Shown in pieces: positions 52,962 to 63,242 of a stretch of DNA of 64,000 nt (positions within the stretch are counted from its first letter, which is position 1; the number at the start of each line of letters is the position of its first letter). Origin of the DNA: Candidatus Methylophosphatis haderslevensis (GTDB lineage Bacteria > Pseudomonadota > Gammaproteobacteria > Burkholderiales > Rhodocyclaceae); NCBI GenBank assembly GCA_016711925.1, contig JADJSA010000017.1:400075-464074 (forward strand). Reading direction: 5' to 3'. Made by a program: the position numbers and the translations under genes. A model generated the notes under the pieces. That model did not search any database and was not told the origin of the DNA. It saw nothing but the letters and a program-made list of their open reading frames with translations.

Positions 52962-54846
52962 CGGCGGCGTCCTCGATTTCGTCTGCCGCGCCCTCGGGTT
53001 GCTGGCCCAGCAGGTAGTAGTCGAGCACCTGGCGCGCAATCGGCGCCGCCGACTTCGCGCCGAAGCCGCCGTTCTCGACCAGCACAGCGAGGGCGATCTT
53101 TGGCTCTTCGGCCGGGGCGAACGCTATGAACAGTGCGTGATCGCGCAGCCGCTCGCCGACGCCGGCCTCGCGATAGGTCGAGCCCTTGAGCGAAAACAAC
53201 TGTGCGGTGCCGGTCTTGCCGGCGGAGACATAAGCGGCGCCGGCGAATGCGCGCGCGCCGGTTCCCGACTGATTGACGCCGATCATGCCGCGCTTGACGG
53301 TTTCGAGGTGCTCGGGGCGGAACAGGATTGTCTTGACCGGCTGCGGTTCGATCAGGCGCTTTTCACCGGTCTTCACGTTCTCTATGTACTTGACCAGGTG
53401 CGGCTTGAACATGACGCCGTTGTTGGCCAGCACGGCGGTCGCATGCGCCAGCTGCATCGGCGTGTAAGCGTTGTATCCCTGGCCGATCCCTATGCTGACG
53501 GTCTCGCCGGCATACCACTTTTGCTGTTCCGGCTTCTTGAAGCGCTTGCGCTTCCACTCCTGCGAGGGCAGGATGCCGGCCGATTCGCCGCCCAGATCGA
53601 CGCCGGTGCGCGACCCGAAGCCGAGCTGCGCCATGAAGTTCGAGATGCCGTCGATGCCCCAGTCGTTGGCCAGCCGGTAGTAGTAGGTATCGCAGGAGAC
53701 GACGATCGATTTCACCATATCGACCGTGCCATGGCCGCCGGCCTTGTCGTCGCGGAAGTGGTGGCCGCCAAAGTCGAAGTAGCCGGGGTCTGCGATCGCC
53801 TGCTCCGCTGTGCGCTTGCCGCTGTAGAGCGCGCCGAGCGCCATGAACGGCTTGAAGGTCGAGCCCGGCGGGTAGGCGCCGTTGAGGGCACGATTGATCA
53901 TCGGGTGATCGGGCGAGTTGTTGAGCATGTCCCAGTTCTGCGGATCGATGCCGTCTACGAACAGGTTCGGATCGAAGGTCGGACTCGAGACGAAGGCGAG
54001 AATCCCGCCGGTCGACGGTTCGATCGCCACCAGGGCGCCGCGGCGGGTACCGAACGCCTTCTCGGCGACCTCCTGCAGCTTGCCGTCGAGGGTGAGCACC
54101 AGATTGTTGCCCGGCACCGGCGGGGTGCGCGAGAGCAGGCGCAGGGCGCGGCCGCCTGCATCCACCTCGACCTGCTCGTAGCCAGTCTCGCCGTGCAGCT
54201 CGCGCTCGTAGCTTTGCTCCAGCCCGGTCTTGCCGATGTGCTCGGTGCCGCGATAGTTGGCTTCGTCTTCCGATTCCTCGATGCGATCCAGCTCCTTTTC
54301 GTTGATGCGGCCGATGTAGCCGACGACATGCGAGGCCAGCTGTTCTTCCGGGTACTGGCGGAACAGCCGCGCCTTGACGTCGACACCGGGAAAGCGGTAG
54401 CGCTGGGCGACGAATTTGGCCACTTCTTCGTCGCTCAGCCGGGTACGTATGGGCAGCGACTCGAAATTCTTGCCTTCGTCGAGCAGTTTCTTGAAACGCT
54501 TGCGATCCTTGGGCTGAATCTCGATCAGTTGCGACACCGCATCGATGGTCTCTTCGACGTCGCGCACGCGCGACGGCGTGATCTCCAGCGTGTAGGCCGA
54601 ATAGTTGCGGGCGAACACCCGGCCGTTGCGATCGAGGATCAGCCCGCGATTGGGCACGATCGGCAGCAGCGAAATGCGGTTGTCCTCGGCACGGGTGTGG
54701 TAGTAATCGTGCTTGATGACCTGCAGGTAGAAGAAGCGTCCGGCCAGCACGACGAAGGCCACCAAAACCAGGCCGCCAGCGACGCCCAGGCGCCCGCGGA
54801 AGCGCGCGAGTTCCTGTTCCGGCGGACGAAACTCGTGCGGTTTCAT
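52951..54846 (-). CDS. mrdA: penicillin-binding protein 2
   Basis: 631 residues from ATG 54846 (MKPHEFRPPEQ). A short cytoplasmic tail, one helix (about 22-42), then the pedestal domain (VPNRGLILDRNGRV) and the transpeptidase domain: S329-T-F-K332 (PPGSTFKPF), the S-x-D/N motif in VVSCDTYYYRL and K-T-G in SAGKTGTAQ. It is the elongation-specific cross-linking enzyme, partner of RodA. Full length. Confidence 0.95.
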   Translation of the reverse strand: MKPHEFRPPEQELARFRGRLGVAGGLVLVAFVVLAGRFFYLQVIKHDYYHTRAEDNRISLLPIVPNRGLILDRNGRVFARNYSAYTLEITPSRVRDVEETIDAVSQLIEIQPKDRKRFKKLLDEGKNFESLPIRTRLSDEEVAKFVAQRYRFPGVDVKARLFRQYPEEQLASHVVGYIGRINEKELDRIEESEDEANYRGTEHIGKTGLEQSYERELHGETGYEQVEVDAGGRALRLLSRTPPVPGNNLVLTLDGKLQEVAEKAFGTRRGALVAIEPSTGGILAFVSSPTFDPNLFVDGIDPQNWDMLNNSPDHPMINRALNGAYPPGSTFKPFMALGALYSGKRTAEQAIADPGYFDFGGHHFRDDKAGGHGTVDMVKSIVVSCDTYYYRLANDWGIDGISNFMAQLGFGSRTGVDLGGESAGILPSQEWKRKRFKKPEQQKWYAGETVSIGIGQGYNAYTPMQLAHATAVLANNGVMFKPHLVKYIENVKTGEKRLIEPQPVKTILFRPEHLETVKRGMIGVNQSGTGARAFAGAAYVSAGKTGTAQLFSLKGSTYREAGVGERLRDHALFIAFAPAEEPKIALAVLVENGGFGAKSAAPIARQVLDYYLLGQQPEGAADEIEDAADAQ

Positions 54847-54954
54847 ACGGCGCGGCAAACCGCGCAGCGGTCGGCGCGCATCCTTTGCGCGGGCGTGGGG
54901 AGGCGTTGGCCGCCTGCGGCAAGCCGCGACGAGCCACGCGGCGGGCGCTGCGGG

Positions 54955-55476
54955 TCAGATCGGCCGGTTGTCATCGCGCTCGACCGGGCGGAACTGCGGC
55001 AACAGCAGCAGGTAGTTGAGTGGCGTCCACAGCATTGCGGCGAGAAAGCAGCCGGCAAAATACCACCAGCCCGGAAACACGGCGCCGGCCATCAGGCGGG
55101 TGATCACCATCGCCACCTGCGACAGCAGCAGCAACGGCAGTATGTGCAGCGACTGCTGCAGCAGACCGAACCACAGCACGCGGCGCGAAAGCTGACCGGC
55201 AAAATAGGCGAGCAGCACATAGGCCAGCGCATGTTGGCCCATCACGGCGCCATCGATCACGTCCATCAGGATGCCGACCGTGAACGCGGTCAGCATGCCC
55301 ACCTTCAGCGGTTCGCGCACGCACCAGAAGGCGAGCGTGAGCGCCGCCCAGTCCGGAAACCCGGGGAAGCGGCCGAACGGCACGGCGTTGAGCGTCATCG
55401 CGACCAGCAGCGTGAACAGGATGAACCACGGCCTGACCGGCTGGAGGATGCGGCGTGAGCTGTGCGTGGGCTGCAT
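54955..55476 (-). CDS. mreD: rod-shape protein MreD
   Basis: 173 residues from ATG 55476; the upstream extension overlaps mreC. Five membrane helices (LFTLLVAMTLNAVPFG, WAALTLAFWCV, LTAFTVGILMDVIDG, HALAYVLLAYFAGQL, LHILPLLLLSQVAMVI and a last one near 130-165). The MreD marks VGILMDVI and A-x-G-Q-L are present. Part of the Rod complex with MreC. It lies 52 bp after mreC and 108 bp before mrdA. Confidence 0.92.
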   Translation of the reverse strand: MQPTHSSRRILQPVRPWFILFTLLVAMTLNAVPFGRFPGFPDWAALTLAFWCVREPLKVGMLTAFTVGILMDVIDGAVMGQHALAYVLLAYFAGQLSRRVLWFGLLQQSLHILPLLLLSQVAMVITRLMAGAVFPGWWYFAGCFLAAMLWTPLNYLLLLPQFRPVERDDNRPI

Positions 55477-55528
55477 GGCCGCTAACCTGGAAAACCGCGC
55501 GGCTCGCGCCGCATGCGCGCGGACGGCC

Positions 55529-56440
55529 TCATCGGCGCCCCTTCTTAGTCTTTGCCGGTACATCGCGCACCGGCGCTTCCTGCGGCACCTGAGGCAGCGG
55601 TTCGCGATTGCCCAGGACCAATACCGTGCGATGCTGCTCGATACCCGCCGCCGCCTGGCAGAGTATCCGGGCGAAGGTGTAGGAACTGTCGCGATCGATG
55701 CGCACCACCTTTGCCACCGGCAGGCCGGGCAGGAAGATGCCGTCCAGTCCGGACGTCACCACCGTGTCGCCGACCTGCACGTCGGCATTGGCCGCCAGAA
55801 AGCGCAGTTCGAGCTGGCCATTGCCGGCGCCGAACATCACTGCGCGCAGCGCGTTGCGGGTAACCTGCACCGGCACCGCCTGATCCTTGTCGGTGAGCAG
55901 GGTGACTTCTGCCTGCAGCGGATAACTGCGGGTGACCTGGCCGATCACGCCGACGTCGTCCACCACCGCCTGGCCGGTATCGATGCCATGCTGCATGCCC
56001 TTGTTGAGGATCACCCGCCGCGAGAAGGTGTCGCGCGTGTTGTAGAGAATCTCGGCCACGATCCCCGAAACCGGTTGCTGCGCCTTCATGTCGAGCAGCG
56101 CGCGCAGCCGGAGGTTCTCCTGTTCGATGCCATCCTGGCGCAGGAGGCGTCCCGCAACCTCCACCTGCTTGCGCGTGAGTTCTGCGTTCTCCGTTGTCAG
56201 TGCCTTGACAGACGAGAAGTATGTGCTCACATTGCGAGCCAGTTCAACCGGACCGTAGGCCGCCATCTGGATCGGATAGGTGACCACCGACACAGCTTGC
56301 CGGAGCACCTCGAGATAGCGGTAGCGCAAATCGGCGATCAGCAGGACCAGGCAGACGATGAGCAAGGTCAGCAACCGGGCAAGCGGCGCTGGCCCGCGTT
56401 TGAAGAACGGTGGCGGACCGTGACCGGCTACGGAAGCCAT
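55529..56440 (-). CDS. mreC: rod-shape protein MreC
   Basis: 303 residues. One N-terminal membrane helix (about 21-40), a coiled coil (about 70-115, LTTENAELTRKQVEVAGRLL) and the beta-barrel periplasmic domain (EILYNTRDTFSRRVILNKG, GVIGQV, FLAANADVQVGDTVVTSGLDGIF in pieces). It links cytoplasmic MreB to RodA-PBP2 outside. The basic C-terminus KTKKGRR follows a proline linker. Confidence 0.95.
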   Translation of the reverse strand: MASVAGHGPPPFFKRGPAPLARLLTLLIVCLVLLIADLRYRYLEVLRQAVSVVTYPIQMAAYGPVELARNVSTYFSSVKALTTENAELTRKQVEVAGRLLRQDGIEQENLRLRALLDMKAQQPVSGIVAEILYNTRDTFSRRVILNKGMQHGIDTGQAVVDDVGVIGQVTRSYPLQAEVTLLTDKDQAVPVQVTRNALRAVMFGAGNGQLELRFLAANADVQVGDTVVTSGLDGIFLPGLPVAKVVRIDRDSSYTFARILCQAAAGIEQHRTVLVLGNREPLPQVPQEAPVRDVPAKTKKGRR

Positions 56441-56537
56441 TATCGGTCAGGCGCGCGGCGTGAGGGGTGAGGGGAGGAAACCGGCCGGGCGCACCCTGCT
56501 GCTTGGCTGCTCACGCCTTGCCCCTTACCGCAAGCGG

Positions 56538-57581
<1,044 letters not shown>

Positions 57582-57778
57582 CATTGTCTGTGGGTCCCGA
57601 TAGATCCCGGCTACGGCGGACTCGTCGTCGAACGGCGCCATCGGCCGCACGTCCGGATCGTGTTCGCCCGCAGCGACGGGTGGGGAAAGATAAACGGTAT
57701 GATACCTAACTCGCTCCGCGAATTCAGAAAACGAACCGTCACGTATGGCGCAGCCGCAGGCTGCGCGGAACCCGTCCG
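57582..57778. promoter_or_regulatory. divergent mreB/gatC upstream region
   Basis: 197 bp without a gene between the divergent mreB and gatC. A palindrome GGTATGATACC (57696-57706) gives -10-like TATGAT (plus strand) and TATCAT (minus strand). The plus -10 would be about 75 bases before gatC. No clear -35 element is seen at 16-18 bases, so the assignment is weak. Confidence 0.3.
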
Positions 57779-58066
57779 ATGTCGCTCAGCAACGATCAGG
57801 TCCATCGCATCGCCCACCTCGCGCGTATCGAACTCGCCCCCGGCGAAGACGCGCGCATCCGCGACCAGTTGAACGGCATTTTCACGCTGATCGAACAGAT
57901 GCAGGCGGTCGATACATCGGGTGTCGCGCCGATGTCGCACGCGGTCGACCTCTCGCAGCGCCTGCGCGAGGACAAGCCCAGCGAAACCGACCAGCACGTC
58001 AGGTTCCAGCAGATCGCGCCGGAGGTCGAAGCCGGCCTCTATCTGGTCCCCAAAGTCATCGAGTAA
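57779..58066 (+). CDS. gatC: glutamyl-tRNA(Gln) amidotransferase subunit C
   Basis: 95 residues. The small stabilising subunit of GatCAB, wrapping between GatA and GatB; the complex turns mischarged Glu-tRNA(Gln) (and Asp-tRNA(Asn)) into Gln-tRNA(Gln). It has the family pattern VHRIAHLARIELAPGED and FTLIEQMQAVDTSGVAPM, and VDLSQRLREDKPSE. gatA follows after 34 bp. Confidence 0.95.
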   Translation: MSLSNDQVHRIAHLARIELAPGEDARIRDQLNGIFTLIEQMQAVDTSGVAPMSHAVDLSQRLREDKPSETDQHVRFQQIAPEVEAGLYLVPKVIE

Positions 58067-58100
58067 GGACCGGCGTCCGCCGTCCTGCACCGCCGCAACC

Positions 58101-59579
58101 ATGATCAACGCTTCGCTCTCCGAACTGTCCGCCGCGCTGGCGGCGAAATCCCTCTCCAGCGTCGAGTTGACCGTCCTGTTCCTCGACCGCATCGCGGAAC
58201 TCAACCCGGCCCTCAACGCCTTTATCACCGTCGATCGCGACAAGTCGCTGGCCGGGGCGAAGGCTGCGGATGCGCAGCGCGCCGCCGGCCGGGCCGGGCC
58301 GCTGACCGGCATCCCGATCGCGCAGAAGGACATTTTCGTCGCCGACGGCTGGCTCACCACCTGCGGATCGAAGATGTTGTCGAACTTTGTCGGCCCCTAC
58401 GACGCGCACGTGATCGCGCAGTTCAAGCGCGCCGGCGCGGTGCTGCTGGGCAAGACCAACATGGACGAATTCGCGATGGGCTCGTCCAACGAAACCTCGT
58501 TCTACGGCCCGGTGAAGAATCCGTGGAATACAGCCATGGTGCCGGGCGGCTCCAGCGGCGGTTCGGCCGCCAGCGTGGCCGCGCGCATGGCGCCAGCGGC
58601 CACCGGCACCGACACCGGCGGCTCGATCCGCCAGCCGGCTGCGCTGTGCGGGCTGACCGGGCTCAAGCCGACCTACGGCGTGGTTTCGCGCTACGGCATG
58701 GTCGCCTTCGCCTCGTCGCTCGACCAGGCCGGGCCGATGGCCAAATCGGCCGCCGACTGCGCGCTCATGCTGAGCGCGATGGCCGGCTTCGATGAGCGCG
58801 ATTCGACGTCGCTCGAGCGCCCGGCCGAAGACTACACGCGCGATCTGGCCACGCCGCTGGCCGGTTTGCGAGGTTTGCGTATCGGCTTGCCGAAGGAATT
58901 CTTCGGCCCCGGCATGGCCGACGACGTGCGCGCCGCGGTCGAGGCGGCGCTCGACCAGTTCCGCAAGCTGGGCGCGGTCACGGTCGAAATCAGCCTGCCC
59001 AATTCGGGCCTGTCGGTGCCGGCCTACTACGTGATCGCGCCGGCCGAGTGTTCGTCCAACCTCTCGCGCTTCGACGGCGTGCGCTACGGCTATCGCGCGC
59101 CCGAGTACGGCGACCTGCTCGACATGTACTGCAAGAGCCGCGCGCAGGGTTTCGGCGCCGAGGTCAAGCGGCGCATCCTGATCGGCACCTACGTGCTGTC
59201 GCACGGCTACTACGACGCCTATTACCTGCAGGCGCAGAAGATCCGGCGCCTGATCGCGCAGGATTTCGTCGCCGCCTTCAAGGAGTGCGACGTGATCATG
59301 GGGCCGACCTCGCCCTCGGTGGCCTTCGCGCACGGCGCCAAGAGTGCCGACCCGGTGCAGATGTACCTGTCGGACATTTACACCATCTCGACCAACCTGG
59401 CCGGGCTGCCCGCGCTGTCGATTCCGTGCGGTTTCGGCGGGGACGAAAAGTCGGGAAACCTGCCGGTCGGCCTGCAGATCATCGGCGACTACTTCGGCGA
59501 GGCGCGCATGCTCGGCGTGGCGCACCAGTACCAGCAGGTGACCGACTGGCACACGCGCATGCCGGCCGGCATCGCCTGA
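58101..59579 (+). CDS. gatA: glutamyl-tRNA(Gln) amidotransferase subunit A
   Basis: 492 residues from ATG 58101. The glutaminase subunit, an amidase-signature enzyme: catalytic triad K76 (IPIAQKDIF), S151 (GGSSGGSAA) and S175 (DTGGSIRQPA). A complete length compared with other GatA (about 485). It generates ammonia that is channelled to GatB. Confidence 0.96.
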   Translation: MINASLSELSAALAAKSLSSVELTVLFLDRIAELNPALNAFITVDRDKSLAGAKAADAQRAAGRAGPLTGIPIAQKDIFVADGWLTTCGSKMLSNFVGPYDAHVIAQFKRAGAVLLGKTNMDEFAMGSSNETSFYGPVKNPWNTAMVPGGSSGGSAASVAARMAPAATGTDTGGSIRQPAALCGLTGLKPTYGVVSRYGMVAFASSLDQAGPMAKSAADCALMLSAMAGFDERDSTSLERPAEDYTRDLATPLAGLRGLRIGLPKEFFGPGMADDVRAAVEAALDQFRKLGAVTVEISLPNSGLSVPAYYVIAPAECSSNLSRFDGVRYGYRAPEYGDLLDMYCKSRAQGFGAEVKRRILIGTYVLSHGYYDAYYLQAQKIRRLIAQDFVAAFKECDVIMGPTSPSVAFAHGAKSADPVQMYLSDIYTISTNLAGLPALSIPCGFGGDEKSGNLPVGLQIIGDYFGEARMLGVAHQYQQVTDWHTRMPAGIA

Positions 59580-59584
59580 ACGAC

Positions 59585-60118
59585 ATGGCCTGGAAGCCGC
59601 ATGGAATGGCGATCTTCAGGCAGGCATGCCTGGCAGCCGCTTGTGTGCTTGCTTCTGGCTGTGCCGGCCTGGAGAAGCCCGTGCAGAGCGGCTCCCAGCC
59701 TGCCCCGGTGGTCGATTCCAAGGCCCCCGGTTCTCAACGGCCGGCGCCGCAGGCCAGGCGCGGGCCGCTGCCGATACGCGCGCTCAACGTGCGCTCCGAT
59801 TGCAGTTTCACCGACGAGACCGGCTACAACGGCGAAATGAAGCTGCGCGTGGTCAGTGGCCTGGTGCAGGAGTTCAGCGCCCGGGTCAGCCACCCGAAAC
59901 ATGGCAGTTGCCGCTTCGCGCTCGACGAATTCCGCCAGGTCAAGGATCTGCCGATCGTCGAACTCAAGGGTGAGCGCTCGCGTTGCACGGTGCGCATGTG
60001 GGAACAGGGCCGCCAGGTTGCAGTGGCATTCAGCGCCTGCAACAGCAACTGCTCGGGCAATGCCGCGGACTACCTGTGGCCGATCCTGGCCGACGCCTAC
60101 AACGGCACCTGCGGCTGA
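59585..60118 (+). CDS. lipoprotein of unknown function
   Basis: 177 residues from ATG 59585, or 170 from ATG 59606. The N-terminus MAIFRQACLAAACVLASGC is a lipoprotein signal with lipobox ASGC. The mature part (about 60-177) has six or so cysteines (SDCSFTDETGYNGEMKL, HGSCRFALDEF, RSRCTVRMWEQ, FSACNSNCSG, NGTCG), suggesting disulfides in the periplasm. I do not recognise the family. It sits between gatA and gatB. Its first codons lie inside a copy of the dispersed palindromic repeat, so the signal peptide's start is repeat-derived. Confidence 0.75.
   Translation: MAWKPHGMAIFRQACLAAACVLASGCAGLEKPVQSGSQPAPVVDSKAPGSQRPAPQARRGPLPIRALNVRSDCSFTDETGYNGEMKLRVVSGLVQEFSARVSHPKHGSCRFALDEFRQVKDLPIVELKGERSRCTVRMWEQGRQVAVAFSACNSNCSGNAADYLWPILADAYNGTCG
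59587..59625 (+). repeat. dispersed palindromic repeat, copy 3 (within coding start)
   Basis: GGCCTGGAAGCCGCATGGAA followed by TGGCGATCTTCAGGCAGGC. The best-preserved member with the copy at 35471-35509; a CAGGCATGCCTG palindrome follows at its end. It overlaps the 5' end of the lipoprotein gene and supplies two candidate start codons. Confidence 0.75.
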
Positions 60119-60134
60119 ACAACGGAAGCGCAAA

Positions 60135-61619
60135 ATGGCACTCCTCGACAACTGGGAAGTCGTGATCGGGCTGGAAACCCACGCCCAACTGGCGACGCAA
60201 TCGAAGATTTTCTCCGGCGCCGCGACCGCCTTCGGCGCCGCGCCCAATGCGCAGGCCTGCGCAGTGGACATCGCCCTGCCCGGGGTGCTGCCGGTGCTCA
60301 ACAGGAAGGCGGTGGAATGCGCGATCCGCTTCGGGCTGGCGATCGGTGCGACGATCGCGCCGCGCTCGATTTTCGCGCGCAAGAATTACTTCTACCCCGA
60401 CCTGCCCAAGGGCTACCAGATCAGCCAGTACGAGCTGCCGGTGGTGCAGGGCGGCGCACTGACGATACGCGTCGGCCAGGGTGAGGGCGTCGCGGAAAAG
60501 ACCGTGCGGCTGACCCGCGCCCACCTCGAAGAAGACGCCGGCAAAAGCCTGCACGAGGATTTCCACGGCAAGAGCGGCATCGACCTGAACCGCGCCGGCA
60601 CGCCGCTGCTGGAGATCGTCACCGAACCGGACATGCGCTCGTCCGACGAAGCCGTCGCCTACGCCAAGGCGCTGCATGCGCTGGTGCGCTGGATCGACAT
60701 CTGCGACGGCAACATGCAGGAAGGCTCGTTCCGCTGCGACGCCAACGTCAGCGTGCGCAGAAAGGGCGACCCGAAGCTGGGCACCCGGCGCGAGATCAAG
60801 AACCTCAACAGCTTCCGCTTCATGCAGCAGGCCATCGACTACGAGGTGCGCTGGCAGATCGAGCGCATCGAGGACGGCGGCACGATCGAACAGGCGACCG
60901 TGCTGTTCAACCCGGACACCGGCGAAACCCGCGCGATGCGCAGCAAGGAAGACGCGCACGACTACCGCTACTTCCCCGACCCCGACCTGCTGCCGCTGGA
61001 AATCGCGCCGGCGTGGATCGAGCGCGTAAAGGGCGAGATGCCGGAACTGCCGGTGGCGATGAAGGCGCGCTTCGAGCGCGATTTCGGGCTGACGGCCTAC
61101 GATGCGACCACGCTGACGGCATCGCTCGACATGGCACGCTACTTCGAGGCGGTGGTAGCCGCGGCTGGCCGCGATACGGCGAAGACCTGCGCCAACTGGG
61201 TGATGGGTGATCTGGCGGCGCGGCTGAACCGCGACGAAAAGGACGTTGCGGCTTCGCCGGTCAGCGCCGCGCAACTCGGCGGTCTGGTGGCGCGCATCGC
61301 CGACAGCACCATCTCGAACAGCATCGCCAAGAAGGTGTTCGACGCCCTGTGGAACGGCGAAGGCGCGGGCCGCGACAACGCCGCCGACGAGATCATCGAC
61401 AAACAGGGCATGCGGCAGATCACCGACAGCGGCGCGATCGAGGCGATCATCGACGAGGTTCTGGCCGCCAACGCCAAATCGGTCGAGGAATTCCGGGCCG
61501 GCAAGGAGAAGGCCTTCAACGCGCTGGTCGGCCAGGCGATGAAGGCGACCAAGGGCAAGGCCAATCCACAGCAAGTCAACGACTTGCTGCGCAAGAAACT
61601 CGCGGCCGGGGCGGCGTGA
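60135..61619 (+). CDS. gatB: glutamyl-tRNA(Gln) amidotransferase subunit B
   Basis: 494 residues from ATG 60135 with GGAAG upstream. The tRNA-binding kinase/transamidase subunit that phosphorylates Glu-tRNA and uses ammonia from GatA. It opens WEVVIGLETHAQLATQSKIFSG; YFYPDLPKGYQISQYE and RAGTPLLEIVTEPDM are the GatB core, and a C-terminal YqeY-like tail domain (about 405-490) is complete. Typical length. Confidence 0.97.
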   Translation: MALLDNWEVVIGLETHAQLATQSKIFSGAATAFGAAPNAQACAVDIALPGVLPVLNRKAVECAIRFGLAIGATIAPRSIFARKNYFYPDLPKGYQISQYELPVVQGGALTIRVGQGEGVAEKTVRLTRAHLEEDAGKSLHEDFHGKSGIDLNRAGTPLLEIVTEPDMRSSDEAVAYAKALHALVRWIDICDGNMQEGSFRCDANVSVRRKGDPKLGTRREIKNLNSFRFMQQAIDYEVRWQIERIEDGGTIEQATVLFNPDTGETRAMRSKEDAHDYRYFPDPDLLPLEIAPAWIERVKGEMPELPVAMKARFERDFGLTAYDATTLTASLDMARYFEAVVAAAGRDTAKTCANWVMGDLAARLNRDEKDVAASPVSAAQLGGLVARIADSTISNSIAKKVFDALWNGEGAGRDNAADEIIDKQGMRQITDSGAIEAIIDEVLAANAKSVEEFRAGKEKAFNALVGQAMKATKGKANPQQVNDLLRKKLAAGAA

Positions 61620-61631
61620 CCGATCTCACCG

Positions 61632-62540
61632 ATGCAGGACGCCTCGCTCATCCGCTACGCCTGGCTGTCGATCGCCGCGGCCCTGGCGACCATCGCGCTC
61701 AAGACGGTGGCGTGGTGGCTCACCGGTTCGGTCGGCCTGTTGTCGGACGCGCTCGAATCGCTGGTCAACCTTGCCGGGGCGCTGATGGCGCTTTGGATGC
61801 TCACGCTGGCCGCCCAGCCGGCCGACGATCAGCACCATTTCGGCCACAGCAAGGCCGAGTATTTCTCCAGCGCCTTCGAAGGCTTTCTGATCCTGATCGC
61901 CGCGACCGCGATTGCGGTGGCCGCCGTCGAGCGCCTGCGCGATCCCCAGCCGCTGGAACAGGTCGGCGTCGGCCTTGCGGTTTCGCTGGTCGCCTCGCTG
62001 GTCAACCTGGGGGTCGGCCGCGCGCTGATTGCGGTCGGCAAGCGCCAGCACTCGATTGCGCTGGAAGCCGACGGTCGCCACCTGATGACCGACGTATGGA
62101 CGTCCGTGGGCGTGATCTGCGCGGTGGCGCTGGTGGCGTGGACCGGCTGGCTGTGGCTCGACCCGGCGATCGCACTGATCGTGGCGGCAAACATCGTGTG
62201 GACCGGCGTGCAACTGATGCGCCGCTCGGCGGCCGGCCTGATGGACAGTGCGCTGCCGGCCGACCAGTTGCAGGCGGTCGAGGCGGCGCTAATGCCGTTT
62301 CGCGCCCGCGGCGTCGACTATCACGCGTTGCGCACGCGCCAGGCCGGCGCGCGGCAATTCGTGTCGATTCACGTGCTGGTGCCGGGGAACTGGACCGTGC
62401 AGCAGGGGCACGATCTGGCCGAGGAGGTGGAGGATGCGATCGCCGGCCAGTTGCCGCGCGCCCACGTGACGACCCACGTCGAACCGGTCGAGGATGTGCG
62501 CGCCCACGCCGACCTCGATCTGGACCGCGGCGCCGGGTAG
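61632..62540 (+). CDS. cation diffusion facilitator metal transporter
   Basis: 302 residues. Six membrane helices, with a C-terminal cytoplasmic domain (from about 215). It exports a divalent metal in exchange for protons. HFGHSKAEYFSSAFEGF (about 69-85) is the CDF family signature. The metal site in helix 2 reads S-D-A-L-E42-S-L-V-N46 and in helix 5 H150-x-x-x-D154. Compared with the D-D-H-D site of YiiP, E42 and N46 replace two Asp. The subfamily with ESLVN is common in proteobacteria; the metal is not readable (iron or manganese possible). Confidence 0.9.
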   Translation: MQDASLIRYAWLSIAAALATIALKTVAWWLTGSVGLLSDALESLVNLAGALMALWMLTLAAQPADDQHHFGHSKAEYFSSAFEGFLILIAATAIAVAAVERLRDPQPLEQVGVGLAVSLVASLVNLGVGRALIAVGKRQHSIALEADGRHLMTDVWTSVGVICAVALVAWTGWLWLDPAIALIVAANIVWTGVQLMRRSAAGLMDSALPADQLQAVEAALMPFRARGVDYHALRTRQAGARQFVSIHVLVPGNWTVQQGHDLAEEVEDAIAGQLPRAHVTTHVEPVEDVRAHADLDLDRGAG

Positions 62541-62579
62541 TCCGCGCGCGCTGGCGCCGAGCCGGCAGGCGCGAATTTG

Positions 62580-63242
62580 CTACTCGACCGACCTGGGCGC
62601 GTTGCGCAGCAACTGGATGTAGCGGCGCTTGTCTTCGTCGAAGCGGGCGTTGACGGCGTCGATGTCGCGGCGCTTGGAATCGACGATGCTCTGTTGCGCG
62701 GCGATGTCGGCCTCGTTGGCGCGTATCGCCGACCGCAGTTCGTTGGGCATCGGCTTGCGCTGGTAGAACTCGGCCTCACGGGCCAGATCCTGGCGCTTCT
62801 TTTCCAGGTCGACCAGTTCGTTCTTCGCCTGCACCATGCCGCTTTCGATTTCCTTGATCGCGCGTTCGCGCTGAACGTCGACGTCCTGCACGGAGTTGTA
62901 GGTATCGAACAGGATGCGGTCGCGGCGCAGCACTTCGCGGCGGGCGCGATCTTCCTCGAGCCGGCGCCGTTCATCGATCACGCGCTGTTTGCGCTGCTCG
63001 GCGGTCAATGGCGCCTCTTCGCGGCGGATCACCGTGGCACCTTCCATGACCCGGTAGGCGCGGTTGAAGCACTGTTGCGGCAATTGATCCGAGCAGATCT
63101 GCACGCCGTTGCTGTCGGCGCAGCAATACGTCTGCTTGGCGGCGGTCGACTGTTGCGCCCAGGCGCTGCCGGCGCCGGGCGCCACGGCGGCGACAAGCTG
63201 GGCGGCTGCCAGCAGGACGAACCGGCTAGGCTGCGGCACGGG
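62580..63242 (-). CDS. exported coiled-coil protein, cysteine-rich N-terminus
   Basis: 220 residues from GTG 63242, with GGAG 6 nt upstream; earlier in-frame codons overlap pyrE more. Signal peptide PSRFVLLAAAQLVAAVAPGAGSAWA. The mature N-terminus has YCCADSNGVQICSDQLPQQC, a DUF4124-like cysteine motif. From about 75 to 215 it is a highly charged coiled coil (RRLEEDRARREVL, QRERAIKEIESG, EKKRQDLAREAEF). The function is unknown. It overlaps the 3' end of pyrE by 17 bases. Confidence 0.7.
   Translation of the reverse strand, partial: PVPQPSRFVLLAAAQLVAAVAPGAGSAWAQQSTAAKQTYCCADSNGVQICSDQLPQQCFNRAYRVMEGATVIRREEAPLTAEQRKQRVIDERRRLEEDRARREVLRRDRILFDTYNSVQDVDVQRERAIKEIESGMVQAKNELVDLEKKRQDLAREAEFYQRKPMPNELRSAIRANEADIAAQQSIVDSKRRDIDAVNARFDEDKRRYIQLLRNAPRSVE

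Noticed and set aside
52999..55458. 819-codon plus-strand frame opposite mrdA and mreD
   Set aside because: Antisense to two well-identified essential genes, with no recognisable domain.
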